A stretch of DNA of 25,527 bases from JAAZMI01 sp050942615 (GTDB taxonomy: Bacteria > Bacillota > Dethiobacteria > DTU022 > UBA8154): NCBI GenBank assembly GCA_050942615.1, contig JBMNNQ010000013.1, positions 1 to 25,527 on the forward strand, in the 5' to 3' direction. The translations under genes were made by a program, and so were the position numbers. Below are positions 1-8,252 of the stretch, in pieces (the first letter of the stretch is position 1; the number at the start of each line of letters is the position of its first letter). The notes under the pieces are model-generated. The model was not told where the DNA came from and made no database searches. It was given only the letters and a program-made list of their open reading frames with translations.

Positions 1-180
1 ATTTCCATCGCTGGGGGGGCTTCCTTGCCCTGGATTAAAAACCTTCAACAAAAATTACTTAAAAGATCTGCAACATGCTACAGTTTAGCGGCTGTGCTAG
101 CCTGCCTGTTGATCCTCATTCTTTCTACAGCATATTTAATTGATACGACCTATAACCCGTTTTTATATTTTCGTTTTTAA
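1..180 (+). CDS. MBOAT family O-acyltransferase, C-terminal fragment (partial)
   Basis: An open frame enters at base 1 and stops at TAA 178-180, giving the last 59 residues of a protein that starts outside the window. It has one hydrophobic segment of about 18 residues followed by the ending TYNPFLYFRF. That ending is typical of AlgI/DltB-like membrane-bound O-acyltransferases, which move acetyl groups across the membrane onto extracellular polysaccharide. The next gene, on the same strand 29 bases later, is a DHHW/AlgX-like protein, the usual partner of such enzymes in Firmicutes. The call therefore rests on the C-terminal motif plus context; the catalytic His is outside the window. Confidence 0.75.
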   Translation: MSIAGGASLPWIKNLQQKLLKRSATCYSLAAVLACLLILILSTAYLIDTTYNPFLYFRF

Positions 181-209
181 AAAGGGCCCGGCAAAATGGG
201 GGTGATCGC

Positions 210-1340
210 TTGCATCTTCTCAACAAAATTTTAACAGTCATATTAATAGTTTTTTTAACCAGTTTTTCTTTGCTGTTTATCTTGTTGCCTGATCAGGCTT
301 TTTCAGAAACAGAAAACCGTATGCTGCAAAAAAAACCGGCCTTTTCGTGGGATAACCTTATTTCCGGTAAATTCGGTTCAGCTGTCGAAAATTATGTTGC
401 CGATCAATTTGCCTGCCGGGATATATGGGTCAGCCTCAAATCTGCTGCTGAACTGATATTACAAAAAAAAGATAATAATGGCGTCTACTTCGGCCGGGAA
501 GGTTACCTGCTGCAAAAACCGGACAGACCTGACGCCGCCCTGTTGGCAGCAAACATTGAGGCCGTCAACCAATTTGCAGCAAACATCCCTACCAAAGTTT
601 ATTTTCTTTTAGCGCCGTCTTCTGTACAGATTTTAACTGACAAGCTGCCCCAATTTGTAGCACCCCATCCCATAAATGATCTGTTGGCTTTGACCAAAGA
701 GCAGCTTTCACCCAAGGTTAATTTTATTGACACCTTCCCCATCCTAGCTGCGCACCGGCAGGAATACATTTATTATAAGACCGACCACCACTGGACAACC
801 AGGGGGGCATATTATGCTTACCGGGAAGCAGGGCCCCTTTTAGACTATAAACCTCTGGCTATAAACGATTTTACCATTGAACAGGTTAGCAGCGATTTTT
901 ATGGCACACTTCATGCAAAAAGCGGCCACCGCTTTATACAGCCTGATACCGTTGAACTTTTTAAACCAAAGAATAATCTTTCCTGCCGGGTGGAGTACGT
1001 AAATGAAAAAAAGACAGGCCACAGCCTGTATGCCAAAAAGCATTTACTGCGCAAGGATAAATATGCTGTTTTTTTAGATGGCAACCATGCCCTGATCAGG
1101 ATTAATGTGCAAAACCAAACCGATCGCAAGCTGCTTGTGGTCAAGGATTCTTATGCCAACAGCCTGATCCCTTTTCTCGCCAACCATTATGATGAAATTC
1201 ATGTCATCGATCTGCGCCACTTCAACGCGCCCCTGCAGGGCTATATTAAACAATATAATTTGAACGAAATACTGTTTGTTTACAACTTCATTTCTTTTGC
1301 TGAAGATCCAGCCATACGCAAAATACAAACAAAAAATTAA
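210..1340 (+). CDS. DHHW family protein (AlgX/AlgJ-like, polysaccharide O-acetylation)
   Basis: This is a 376-residue protein starting at TTG 210, behind a GGGGGTG ribosome site at about 198-204. Residues 7-27 form an N-terminal signal anchor. The region FSETENR (31-37) and the motif TDHHW (191-195) are hallmarks of the DHHW family, which is related to the SGNH-hydrolase-like acetyltransferases AlgJ/AlgX. The aspartate and histidine of the DHHW motif correspond to the catalytic DxxH-like pair of that group. The protein should sit on the outer face of the membrane and accept acetyl groups from the MBOAT protein encoded just upstream, attaching them to a surface polysaccharide whose identity cannot be read here. 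The two genes are almost certainly one operon. The family call is solid; the substrate is unknown. Confidence 0.88.
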   Translation: MHLLNKILTVILIVFLTSFSLLFILLPDQAFSETENRMLQKKPAFSWDNLISGKFGSAVENYVADQFACRDIWVSLKSAAELILQKKDNNGVYFGREGYLLQKPDRPDAALLAANIEAVNQFAANIPTKVYFLLAPSSVQILTDKLPQFVAPHPINDLLALTKEQLSPKVNFIDTFPILAAHRQEYIYYKTDHHWTTRGAYYAYREAGPLLDYKPLAINDFTIEQVSSDFYGTLHAKSGHRFIQPDTVELFKPKNNLSCRVEYVNEKKTGHSLYAKKHLLRKDKYAVFLDGNHALIRINVQNQTDRKLLVVKDSYANSLIPFLANHYDEIHVIDLRHFNAPLQGYIKQYNLNEILFVYNFISFAEDPAIRKIQTKN

Positions 1341-1459
1341 AACATGGTATAAAAAACTTGGGGCAACTGCAGCAGCAGACAGAAGAACAGATTAAAACTA
1401 TGCCAACACCTGGCTGTCGACAGCAGTCTGCCTTAAACACGAACTGAAAACTGAACAAA

Positions 1460-1509
1460 TAAAAAAAGCCTTTTTTCCAACCTCAGGGCATTACATTTCT
1501 GCAAAGGCT
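1460..1509 (-). terminator. Probable intrinsic terminator downstream of the RemA-like gene
   Basis: On the minus strand AGCCTTT (1503-1509) can pair with AAAGGCT (1467-1473), followed directly by a run of eight T (1460-1467). The loop is long, about 29 bases, so the stem is not ideal. The position just past the stop codon of the minus-strand gene supports the call. It also separates that gene from the convergent DHHW gene. Confidence 0.5.
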
Positions 1510-1511
1510 GC

Positions 1512-1880
1512 CTATTCCCAGTCCGTCTGATCTAATATTTCCTTGATCTTTAATTCAAATTGATCCAAGTCCAGTGTAGCTTCCTTCTTAATGCTTTTTC
1601 GCAACATTGGCCCCACCTGTTCAATGTCGTCCAGCAGGTCCTGCAGTAATTCCAGGGCAGCAGTAGCCTCCAATATTTCCTGAGGGGTTTGAACAATGTT
1701 TTTCAAAATTGCATGTTCTGTCCGGGAGGCGATGAGGGGGTTGGGCATCTGTTCAACGTAAACCTTGGTGCGGCGTCCGGGCCCCCTGTTGTCTTCAATT
1801 GGTTCTAAGGCAATAACCTTGTCGGACCTCACAAATTTACCATAACCCAAAGGGATAATCACTTGTTCCCTGATTTCCAT
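1512..1880 (-). CDS. RemA/DUF370-like small protein with helical C-terminal extension (tentative)
   Basis: This is a 122-residue protein. The start is ATG at 1880 because AGGAGG lies 8 bases upstream; an upstream in-frame start at 1934 has no ribosome site. Residues 8-60 resemble RemA/DUF370 proteins: IPLGYGKFVRSDKVIAL matches the family's I-G-F/Y-G-N-x-V-x-A-N-R-x-I-S-I opening, and GRRTKV followed by an xHxIL-like segment (TEHAIL) matches its centre. RemA proteins are DNA-binding regulators of biofilm matrix genes in Bacillus. Residues 66-122 form an acidic, probably helical extension absent from RemA. It lies downstream of the metallo-hydrolase gene and is probably co-transcribed with it. 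The match is by eye and weak, so the regulatory role is only a suggestion. Confidence 0.55.
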   Translation of the reverse strand: MEIREQVIIPLGYGKFVRSDKVIALEPIEDNRGPGRRTKVYVEQMPNPLIASRTEHAILKNIVQTPQEILEATAALELLQDLLDDIEQVGPMLRKSIKKEATLDLDQFELKIKEILDQTDWE

Positions 1881-1974
1881 TGATCTTACCTCCTGCAGTT
1901 CGTAGTCAGAGCACAAAAATTTCTGATAGACCATATTTTTAATCCGCCGGTGACAAACAAGTTATTCTGCCACA

Positions 1975-3012
1975 TTATTCTACCGGCACCCCATAATAGT
2001 ATTCTATGCCATCTTCTAAAAGCTTACTTATAACCTTTTTTTGATATTCCATATATTTTAAATGTGCCAGTGTCTCTGCCAAAGCCATCCATTTCAGCTC
2101 TGTTGTAAATTGTCCCCAGGGCTGGGGAATGTTCCAGCTTACTTGGGAGGCAATTTCCAGGGCATTCTTGCCGCTTCTCCCGTCCGCACCCAAAACAGTT
2201 GCAATTTCTTGTTCCCTTTGCAGGTGGTGTTTTTTTAACTCCAAAATCCGGCCAGGGTGGTCTTTAAACGTCCGGCGGTGCCCGGGCAGAACAAGATCAA
2301 CATCTAAGCCTGCCACCTTATCAAGACTGGCTAAATACTCGCGCAGGGGGTTGCGGTCTTCTCCCGGCCAAAGGAAAATTGCCGGCGTAATCGTTTCTAA
2401 AATATGATCCCCGGCAAAAAGAAGTTTCCGTTGTGGTTCATAAAGGCAGAGATGTCCGCTGGAATGACCGGGCGTCATTATGGACTGCAAAGCGTACGCC
2501 CCAATATTAAAGGTTTCCCCTTCACCGCAGATCTGAATGCGACCCCGGGGCTCCTGTTGCTGTATGAATGCCCTTACAGCATCTTTCATCTCTTCCAAGG
2601 GGAGATCTTTTAAAAATTCCGGTGTTTCCCGAATAAATTTATCGACTTCTGCCGCCGGAAAACCGTTTCTTTTACCGTGGGTAAAACCTTCCTTCCACCT
2701 GCCGGGGACCCCCCAAAAAGCCGCCTCCGGCGCGTTTATATAAATTTTGGAGGTAGCAGCAGCCAATACAGGAGCCAGGCCAAAATGATCTTCGTGCAGA
2801 TGGGTGATAAAAAAATCAACGTCCTTTAAGCTTACATCCAATTCCCGGAGGGCAGCGCCCAAGGCCTCCTGGCATTCCCGCCTGTTCATGCCTGAATCTA
2901 TCAACAGGCTGCGCTTTTTACCTTTAAGCAGATAGGTATTCACTGCCTGCAGGGAAAGATCAGGCAAAGGCAATTCAATTCTGAAAATTCCGGGTAAAAT
3001 CTTTTCAATCAT
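1975..3012 (-). CDS. Metallo-beta-lactamase fold hydrolase
   Basis: This is a 345-residue soluble protein. ATG 3012 is chosen as the start because AGGGTGG lies about 7 bases upstream; a longer frame reaching 3099 has a Cys-rich leader that does not look like real protein. The metal-binding motif THLHEDH is at residues 70-76. The further ligands are visible in order: PGHSSGH, AGDH and LPGH. These give the full di-metal site of the glyoxalase II/MBL hydrolase superfamily. A C-terminal region of about 70 residues is mostly helical. The overall shape is like the RNase Z/glyoxalase II-type hydrolases often annotated only as MBL-fold. The substrate cannot be told. The RemA-like gene follows after 94 bases with no terminator between them, suggesting an operon. 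Confidence 0.88.
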   Translation of the reverse strand: MIEKILPGIFRIELPLPDLSLQAVNTYLLKGKKRSLLIDSGMNRRECQEALGAALRELDVSLKDVDFFITHLHEDHFGLAPVLAAATSKIYINAPEAAFWGVPGRWKEGFTHGKRNGFPAAEVDKFIRETPEFLKDLPLEEMKDAVRAFIQQQEPRGRIQICGEGETFNIGAYALQSIMTPGHSSGHLCLYEPQRKLLFAGDHILETITPAIFLWPGEDRNPLREYLASLDKVAGLDVDLVLPGHRRTFKDHPGRILELKKHHLQREQEIATVLGADGRSGKNALEIASQVSWNIPQPWGQFTTELKWMALAETLAHLKYMEYQKKVISKLLEDGIEYYYGVPVE

Positions 3013-3033
3013 AATCAGCCACCCTTTTATTTT

Positions 3034-3042
3034 TTTATAACA
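3034..3042 (-). promoter_or_regulatory. Candidate extended -10 promoter for the MBL hydrolase gene
   Basis: The minus strand reads TGTTATAAA, an extended -10 (TGn plus TATAAA), ending 21 bases before the chosen ATG. The -35 region is poor. It would give a very short leader that contains the ribosome site. Confidence 0.35.
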
Positions 3043-3120
3043 GGCAGCGTTTGAACCGCAAACTGAAACAGCGGCGCACCCCACAAGTAAACACTGCATT
3101 GTTTTGCCTGCCCTGGTATG

Positions 3121-3157
3121 AAAATAGGGGAAGCAAAAAATCTTTCTTTGCTTCCCC
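3121..3157 (-). terminator. Intrinsic terminator of the lipoprotein gene
   Basis: An 11-bp perfect stem (3127-3137 with 3147-3157) has a 9-base loop and is followed on the minus strand by TATTTTC. It lies 29 bases past the lipoprotein stop codon. Confidence 0.7.
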
Positions 3158-3185
3158 CTGCCGATACAGAATCATTACATATTAT

Positions 3186-4784
3186 TTAAAAGATAAAAAC
3201 GATCGAATTTTCTTCTGCAGCAAAATACTGTGCCATTTCGCCCGCCAACCAGGCAGGGATCATCAGCCGGCCATCTTTAACTTTTGCGGTAGTAGGCAAA
3301 TCTTTTTCTGCACCGTTTACAGAAGCCTTTCTGCTGCCAGAGGCCACCTTTATTTCCACACGTTCATCCCGGTAACAGGCCTGTTTATTTTCCGGCATCC
3401 ATTGTATTTCTCCGCCGGCCAGCTCGGCCAAGGCACGGAAAGGCACCATCAGGGTTTCACCTTCTTTATAAGGGGCCGGGTCCAAATCAATAGCCTGGCC
3501 GTTTAACAGGCATTGGTTGTTTTCCGGATCGATTACCAGGTTTGCAGGGTTTGCAGGAACGGCAGCGTCATCCATTGATGCCAGTAGATTAACAAACAGG
3601 GACAGGGGGCCCTCGCCAAATTCTGCCTGCAAATCAGGATCTGCCATCAAGGAAAAGAAGGAAACCTGTTCGGCAGCCGTTGGAAAAGCCACTTCTACCG
3701 GTTTGTTGATATCCCATAGAATTTGCTCAGCATTTACAGTCAGATCCAACTGCGGTGTACCCAGGATTGACGCCAACATTTCATGTTCGGCCTTTAGCTG
3801 ATAGGTGCCTTTGGTTTTCCTGATAAAGCCTGCTTGATCCAGGTAATATTCCTCTGTTGCGGACAGATCAAGACCAAACTGTTTTTTTAACAGGGCGGGT
3901 GAAACCCCGCGCAGGTAGGCCAGCGCTTCAGAAAGACTACTTTGCAGCTGTTGGTAGTTTGTTTCTGCAAGCGCTTCTATTTCCTCCGGGGAAGGCATTT
4001 CTTCCGGCGGTAAAACCCCCTCCTCTACCATTTTTTCCAGGGGTTCACGCACAGAAAACAGCACATAGTCTTTAAAGGCCTCACTTTCGGAAAGGTATTC
4101 TGCTGTGTAGGAAAGCAGGGCCAAGATCTCCTCAAAATCAAGGTCCACTCTAATTTTGCGCGCTATAATAGTGCCGTCCGGAAACTGCAGTGTTTCCGTG
4201 CCCAGTGATTCCACCCGGGAAAGCGGAAAATTAAAATCCTTGATCAAGGCTTTCGCAAATGCATAGGCTCTTTCTGTCTGCCCCTGTACATAGTCGGTTC
4301 CAAACACAGCGGAAAAGTCAACGTCAGCCTCGGGAACAGCCCGGCCTGTTTCAGCAGGATCTATCACCAGGTAACGGGCGTCGGCAGACGTTTTCAGGGC
4401 TATTTTACCCCCATCCACATAAAAACTTAACGCGGGGGCCTGTGGATATTCCCACCCCAAAAGCTTACACGCCGCAGCGTCTGCAGGGGTAAGTACCATT
4501 TTCATGGAGGTTGTACTTTTCAGAGCAGCTTCCAAAGCCAGTCCTTTTTCCAACATTGAAAAAAGAGCTTGCACCTGCGGGTTTAACTGTGCTGCAGGGT
4601 TATTGTTAATCACGGAAAAATTCCCGCTGGCCCTGCAGGATTTAACCTCCATATTCTGCATGAAACCCTGTTTCAAGGCGGCGTGGTTGTCCAAACAACC
4701 GGCCAAAGGCAAAACCATCACCAATACCATAAACAACGCTAAAAACTGTAACCATAAAACTTTTTTTCGTGGGGAGCCCGACAT
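3186..4784 (-). CDS. Lipoprotein with C-terminal copper-amine-oxidase-N-like (stalk) domain
   Basis: This protein is 532 residues from ATG 4784. An in-frame GTG at 4793 is possible, but it abuts the AAGGAAG ribosome site, while the ATG is 8 bases from it. Residues 8-30 are a lipoprotein signal with lipobox LAGC, lipidated at Cys30. The central 380 residues are acidic, mixed alpha/beta and not recognised. Residues from about 420 to the end contain LLNGQAIDLDPAPYKEGETLMVPFRALAELAG, the pattern of the copper amine oxidase N-terminal (stalk) domain that many clostridial envelope proteins carry. Two copies of the unit may be present, the second from about residue 480. The protein is expected on the outer face of the membrane. 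No catalytic residues are evident and its function is unknown. It is transcribed alone, from its own promoter to its own terminator. Confidence 0.8.
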   Translation of the reverse strand: MSGSPRKKVLWLQFLALFMVLVMVLPLAGCLDNHAALKQGFMQNMEVKSCRASGNFSVINNNPAAQLNPQVQALFSMLEKGLALEAALKSTTSMKMVLTPADAAACKLLGWEYPQAPALSFYVDGGKIALKTSADARYLVIDPAETGRAVPEADVDFSAVFGTDYVQGQTERAYAFAKALIKDFNFPLSRVESLGTETLQFPDGTIIARKIRVDLDFEEILALLSYTAEYLSESEAFKDYVLFSVREPLEKMVEEGVLPPEEMPSPEEIEALAETNYQQLQSSLSEALAYLRGVSPALLKKQFGLDLSATEEYYLDQAGFIRKTKGTYQLKAEHEMLASILGTPQLDLTVNAEQILWDINKPVEVAFPTAAEQVSFFSLMADPDLQAEFGEGPLSLFVNLLASMDDAAVPANPANLVIDPENNQCLLNGQAIDLDPAPYKEGETLMVPFRALAELAGGEIQWMPENKQACYRDERVEIKVASGSRKASVNGAEKDLPTTAKVKDGRLMIPAWLAGEMAQYFAAEENSIVFIF

Positions 4785-4866
4785 AGATTTCACTTCCTTT
4801 TTTTAAATTAGGAGCATACTGGGAACATTCCCCGCTTATTCCGGATTGCCTTAATACCGTACAGTA

Positions 4867-4896
4867 ATTATATCATAAGCAAAGCCCTGCCTTCAA
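4867..4896 (-). promoter_or_regulatory. Sigma-A type promoter for the lipoprotein gene
   Basis: The minus strand has TTGAAG (4891-4896), an 18-base spacer and TATAAT (4867-4872) with an upstream TG, which makes an extended -10. The downstream gene begins at 4784. Confidence 0.55.
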
Positions 4897-4933
4897 AATT
4901 ATTTTGGTCCTCTCCCAACCACCGAAGAGAAAA

Positions 4934-4945
4934 TTATGATATAAT
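4934..4945 (+). promoter_or_regulatory. Extended -10 promoter for the amino-acid ABC operon
   Basis: TGATATAAT at 4937-4945 is an extended -10 with a perfect TATAAT. No good -35 is visible. The start codon is 34 bases downstream, with the ribosome site in between. The 12-base string TTATGATATAAT also occurs in the opposing lipoprotein promoter. Confidence 0.5.
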
Positions 4946-4978
4946 ATTTAAAACTAATATAAAGAGAGGGGAACATCT

Positions 4979-5746
4979 TTGAAAAAGTATTTGTTTTATG
5001 CTGTTCTTTGCTGTACTGTTTTGGCTTTAATTGTTTCCGGCTGTACAAGCACCCAGGAAACAGGCCAGGAACCAGATCCGGAAGAGACAGAAAAGCTGGT
5101 GATGGGCACCAATGCGGACTTTCCTCCATTTGAGTTCCGCAATGAGGAAAATGAGGTGGACGGGTTTGACGTGGATATTGCCAAAGCCGTCGCTGCTGCC
5201 CTTGGCAAGGAACTGGTTATTGAAGACATGGAGTTTGGCGGCCTGACCCAAGCCCTGAATTCCAACAGAATTGATATGGCTGTTGCCGGTATTACCATTA
5301 CAGATTTACGCTTGGAAGAAGTGGATTTTTCAGATCCCTACCACTTTGCCGGTCAAACGGTGGTTGTCCTGGAGGATGAAGAGGACATTGAAAGCGTTGA
5401 TGACCTGGAGGGCAAAGTTGTTGCTGTCCAGTTAGGCACAACGGGCGACCTGGAGGCACATGAACGTTTCGAAAAAGAAAATATCAGGCAGTATAACAAA
5501 ATTAACGAAGGCTTTCTTGATCTGGCCAACAAGCGTGTAGACGCCATTATTATTGACATCCCCGTTGCCGAACGTTACATTGAAATTAAAGGCGGTTGTA
5601 AGACCGTTGGCGGTGCCTTTACCGAAGAATATTTCGGTATTGCCGTCAAAAAGGAAAATACAGAATTGCTGACAGAAATCAACAACGTTTTAACAGACCT
5701 CAAAGAAAGTGGCAAGTTTGACGAATTCATTAATAAATGGTTCTAA
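4979..5746 (+). CDS. Polar amino-acid ABC transporter, substrate-binding lipoprotein
   Basis: This is a 255-residue protein starting at TTG 4979 after GAGAGGGGAA. It has a lipoprotein signal with lipobox VSGC, lipidated at Cys22. The mature part is a family 3 periplasmic-binding fold. It contains NADFPPFEF near the start, then GFDVDIAKAVAAALGK, then ITITDLRLEEVDFSDPY with the arginine that normally holds the amino-acid carboxylate, then VQLGTTGD in the second lobe. Family members bind glutamine, histidine, arginine or cystine; which one cannot be told here. It is anchored outside the membrane and delivers substrate to the permease and ATPase encoded next. A hairpin separates it from those genes, which usually keeps binding-protein levels higher. 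Confidence 0.93.
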   Translation: MKKYLFYAVLCCTVLALIVSGCTSTQETGQEPDPEETEKLVMGTNADFPPFEFRNEENEVDGFDVDIAKAVAAALGKELVIEDMEFGGLTQALNSNRIDMAVAGITITDLRLEEVDFSDPYHFAGQTVVVLEDEEDIESVDDLEGKVVAVQLGTTGDLEAHERFEKENIRQYNKINEGFLDLANKRVDAIIIDIPVAERYIEIKGGCKTVGGAFTEEYFGIAVKKENTELLTEINNVLTDLKESGKFDEFINKWF

Positions 5747-5860
5747 TGGGGAGAGGTGATGGCAACTTAGGTTTGCGGCAATTGTAACTAAGGGTTCCTG
5801 CCAGAGCTTTGGAACCGGTAAACAACTTCTTTTCCCCAGCTTCAAAACAGGGCTGGCCGA

Positions 5861-5890
5861 AGGCAAAGCGCCACGCGCTTTGCCTTTCTT
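5861..5890 (+). terminator. Intercistronic hairpin / partial terminator in the ABC operon
   Basis: A perfect 10-bp stem (5861-5870 with 5876-5885) has a 5-base loop and is followed by a short T-rich stretch (TTCTTAT). It lies 115 bases after the binding-protein gene and 66 bases before the permease start. The weak T-run suggests partial termination or 3'-end protection of the upstream message. Confidence 0.55.
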
Positions 5891-5950
5891 ATGACCGGGC
5901 CTGCCCGTTTGGTTTTAAAAACGCAGCAGCTTATATGGAGGTGTTGCCTG

Positions 5951-6610
5951 ATGAAATTTCTTGATTATACCGTTGTTATCAATAACTGGCCTTTTCTGAT
6001 GCTGGGTTTGCGGGAAACACTGCGCATCTCTTCCCTTGCCGTAACATTGGGTTTCTGTATCGGTTCATTTGTTGCGCTGGCACGGCTTTCCCGTTCCCGA
6101 TTCCTCAAGCTTGCCTCCGGGGCTTATATCGAATTTATCCGCGGCACACCGCTGTTGGTACAGCTTTTTATTCTTTATTACGGCCTGCCCCAGCTGGGCA
6201 TTGATCTTGACCGCCGGGCAGCGGCGGCGATCGGGCTTTCGATCAATAGCGGCGCCTACGTGGCCGAAATAGTCCGCGCGGGGATCCAATCCATCGACAA
6301 GGGACAGATGGAAGCCGCCCGTTCCCTGGGCATGAGCGGAACAGCGGCCATGATCCATGTAATTTTGCCCCAGGCCTTCCGCCGGGTCATCCCCCCCCTG
6401 GTCAATGAACTGATTATGCTGATTAAGGACTCCTCCCTGCTATCCGTCATCGCTTTAACAGAGCTCATGCGGGCCGGGGAACATATCCGCACCAGGACTT
6501 ATAAGGATTTTGAAATTTTTACAGCAATTGCCCTTATTTATTTTGTGATTACCTATACTCTTTCCAAAATTTTAGGTTACCTGGAAAGGAGGTTGCAAAC
6601 CAGTGATTAA
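5951..6610 (+). CDS. Polar amino-acid ABC transporter, permease
   Basis: This is a 219-residue protein from ATG 5951, with GGAGGTG at 5938-5944 deciding the start; the frame is open further upstream but has no ribosome site there. It has about five membrane helices. IRGTPLLVQLFILYYGLP (63-80) is the conserved HisM/GlnP N-terminal signature. The EAA loop, EAARSLGMSGTAAMIHVILPQ (121-141), contacts the ATPase. It forms a homodimer or half-permease in the inner membrane. Its stop codon overlaps the ATPase start by 8 bases, showing translational coupling. Confidence 0.93.
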   Translation: MKFLDYTVVINNWPFLMLGLRETLRISSLAVTLGFCIGSFVALARLSRSRFLKLASGAYIEFIRGTPLLVQLFILYYGLPQLGIDLDRRAAAAIGLSINSGAYVAEIVRAGIQSIDKGQMEAARSLGMSGTAAMIHVILPQAFRRVIPPLVNELIMLIKDSSLLSVIALTELMRAGEHIRTRTYKDFEIFTAIALIYFVITYTLSKILGYLERRLQTSD

Positions 6611-7325
6611 AGTTCGGAATCTGCACAAAAGTTTTGATCAACTGCATGTCCTGCATGGTATCACCACAGATATTGAAAAGGGAGAAGTGGTGGTCATCAT
6701 CGGCGCCAGCGGTTCGGGCAAAAGCACCTTTTTACGCTGCCTTAACCTGCTGGAAATACCCCAAACAGGGGAAATCATTATTGATGGGGTAAATATCTGT
6801 GCCCCGGGGGTAAATTTAAACCATATCAGACAAAACATGGGCATGGTTTTTCAACATTTCAACCTCTTTCCCCATAAAACAACCTTGGAAAACATCAGCT
6901 TGGCACCCCTGCGTGTTAAAAAAATGGCACCAAAGGAGGCTGGGAAACTGGCCTTGACACAACTGGAAAGAGTTGGGTTGCGGGATAAAGCTAATGCTTA
7001 CCCCCGCCACCTTTCCGGGGGACAACAGCAAAGGGTAGCTATCGCCCGCGCACTGGCCATGCAACCCAAAGTGATGCTTTTTGACGAACCCACTTCAGCC
7101 CTGGACCCGGAAATGATTAAAGAGGTTTTAAGCGTGATGAAACAACTGGCCCGGGATGGCATGACCATGGTCGTTGTTTCGCATGAAATGGGCTTTGCCC
7201 GGGAGGCGGCCGATCGTGTTATTTTTCTGGATGAAGGCGTAATTGCCGAGGAAGGCCCCCCGGACCAAATTTTCCGCCACCCGCAGGCCCCCCGGACCAA
7301 GGAATTTTTAAGCCAGATCCTTTAA
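6603..7325 (+). CDS. Polar amino-acid ABC transporter, ATP-binding protein (GlnQ-like)
   Basis: This is a 240-residue cytoplasmic ATPase from GTG 6603, 9 bases after AAAGGAGG. Walker A GASGSGKST is at 34-42, the Q-loop is in MVFQHFNLFPH, the signature LSGGQQQ is at 137-143, Walker B with the catalytic Glu (VMLFDE) is at 157-162, and the switch His is at 194. All catalytic elements are intact. The length and sequence match the GlnQ/HisP/ArtP group. It powers uptake together with the permease and binding protein upstream. No convincing terminator follows. Confidence 0.95.
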   Translation: MIKVRNLHKSFDQLHVLHGITTDIEKGEVVVIIGASGSGKSTFLRCLNLLEIPQTGEIIIDGVNICAPGVNLNHIRQNMGMVFQHFNLFPHKTTLENISLAPLRVKKMAPKEAGKLALTQLERVGLRDKANAYPRHLSGGQQQRVAIARALAMQPKVMLFDEPTSALDPEMIKEVLSVMKQLARDGMTMVVVSHEMGFAREAADRVIFLDEGVIAEEGPPDQIFRHPQAPRTKEFLSQIL

Positions 7326-7550
7326 AATTGCAGCATCCCCATCGCTGCCGGCAAAAGCAACACTATCTTTCCTGCAGGCCGAAGCTGAACCTCTAAAATT
7401 TCTGAATTGTTCTTAATTGATGCAAGGAATAGAATTAAATAATACCTTAACAGGAGGTGTCCGCCTGGTACAGATCACTGCTGCAGATAACCCAAAATTT
7501 ATTCTTAAACCGGAATGCTTTTTCAAGATGCTTTTTTCTAACCGGACGAT

Positions 7551-8252
7551 TTGGACCGTCTTGCAAACAGGCTTTTGTACCAGGCAACAAATTTGTTAGA
7601 TAAAATTACTGTAGCCCACTTGATTGACCATGCCCTTCTGGCCCCGGATCTTACCGATCAACAGCTCCACAGCGGCCTTACCCTGGCCAGGCAGGCAGGA
7701 TGCTGCACCGCCTGTGTTCATGCCGCCGATGCAGCCACCGCCTCCCGCGTGTTGGCGGGCAGCAAAACCGGCGTCTGTGCGGTGGTGGGGTTTCCCTTGG
7801 GCAGACAGTCTACACGTCTAAAAACCTTGGAGGCTGCAGAAGCCTTTCAGAATGGTGCCACAGAACTGGATATGGTTTTGCATTTGGGTTATTTGAAATC
7901 AGGCCGTTTCCAGGCGCTGCAGGAAGATATCCAGGCTGTAGCCGAGGCCACCCCCGCACCGCTCAAGGTCATTTTGGAAACAGGTTACCTGACTGCTGCA
8001 GAAATAACCGCCGCCTGTCAAACAGCCATTGCCGCAGGGGCAAAGTTTGTCAAAACCTCAACCGGGTTTGGCCCGGGTGGCGCTGCTGTTGCAGATATTA
8101 AACTGATGCGCAAAACCGTCGGTGAAAATTGTGGCGTAAAGGCCGCCGGTGGCATTGCCACACTAAAAGATCTGCTGCAAATGGTTCAAGCCGGGGCCAA
8201 TCGAATCGGCACCAGTAAAACGGCGATGATTCTGAAAGAACTGCAATTTTAG
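7551..8252 (+). CDS. deoC: Deoxyribose-phosphate aldolase
   Basis: This class I aldolase cleaves 2-deoxyribose-5-phosphate to glyceraldehyde-3-phosphate and acetaldehyde in deoxynucleoside catabolism. The frame from TTG 7551 gives 233 residues. A second TTG at 7593 would give 219, closer to the usual 215-225, and neither has a good ribosome site, so the start is uncertain. Visible family signatures are IDHALLAPD near the N-terminus (usually IDHTLLKPD), VVGFPLG, ELDMV with the active-site Asp at 107, KVILETG with Lys at 139, and VKTSTGFG with the Schiff-base Lys at 168. The C-terminal AAGGI and GTSK phosphate-binding segments are present. It stands alone here, without the usual nucleoside phosphorylase neighbours. 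Confidence 0.92.
   Translation: MDRLANRLLYQATNLLDKITVAHLIDHALLAPDLTDQQLHSGLTLARQAGCCTACVHAADAATASRVLAGSKTGVCAVVGFPLGRQSTRLKTLEAAEAFQNGATELDMVLHLGYLKSGRFQALQEDIQAVAEATPAPLKVILETGYLTAAEITAACQTAIAAGAKFVKTSTGFGPGGAAVADIKLMRKTVGENCGVKAAGGIATLKDLLQMVQAGANRIGTSKTAMILKELQF

Noticed and set aside
3051..3506. 151-residue plus-strand frame
   Set aside because: It runs antisense across the lipoprotein gene end and its terminator and has no family resemblance.
7417..7599. 60-codon frame upstream of deoC
   Set aside because: No recognisable domain; it overlaps the deoC start in another frame and has no ribosome site at its start.
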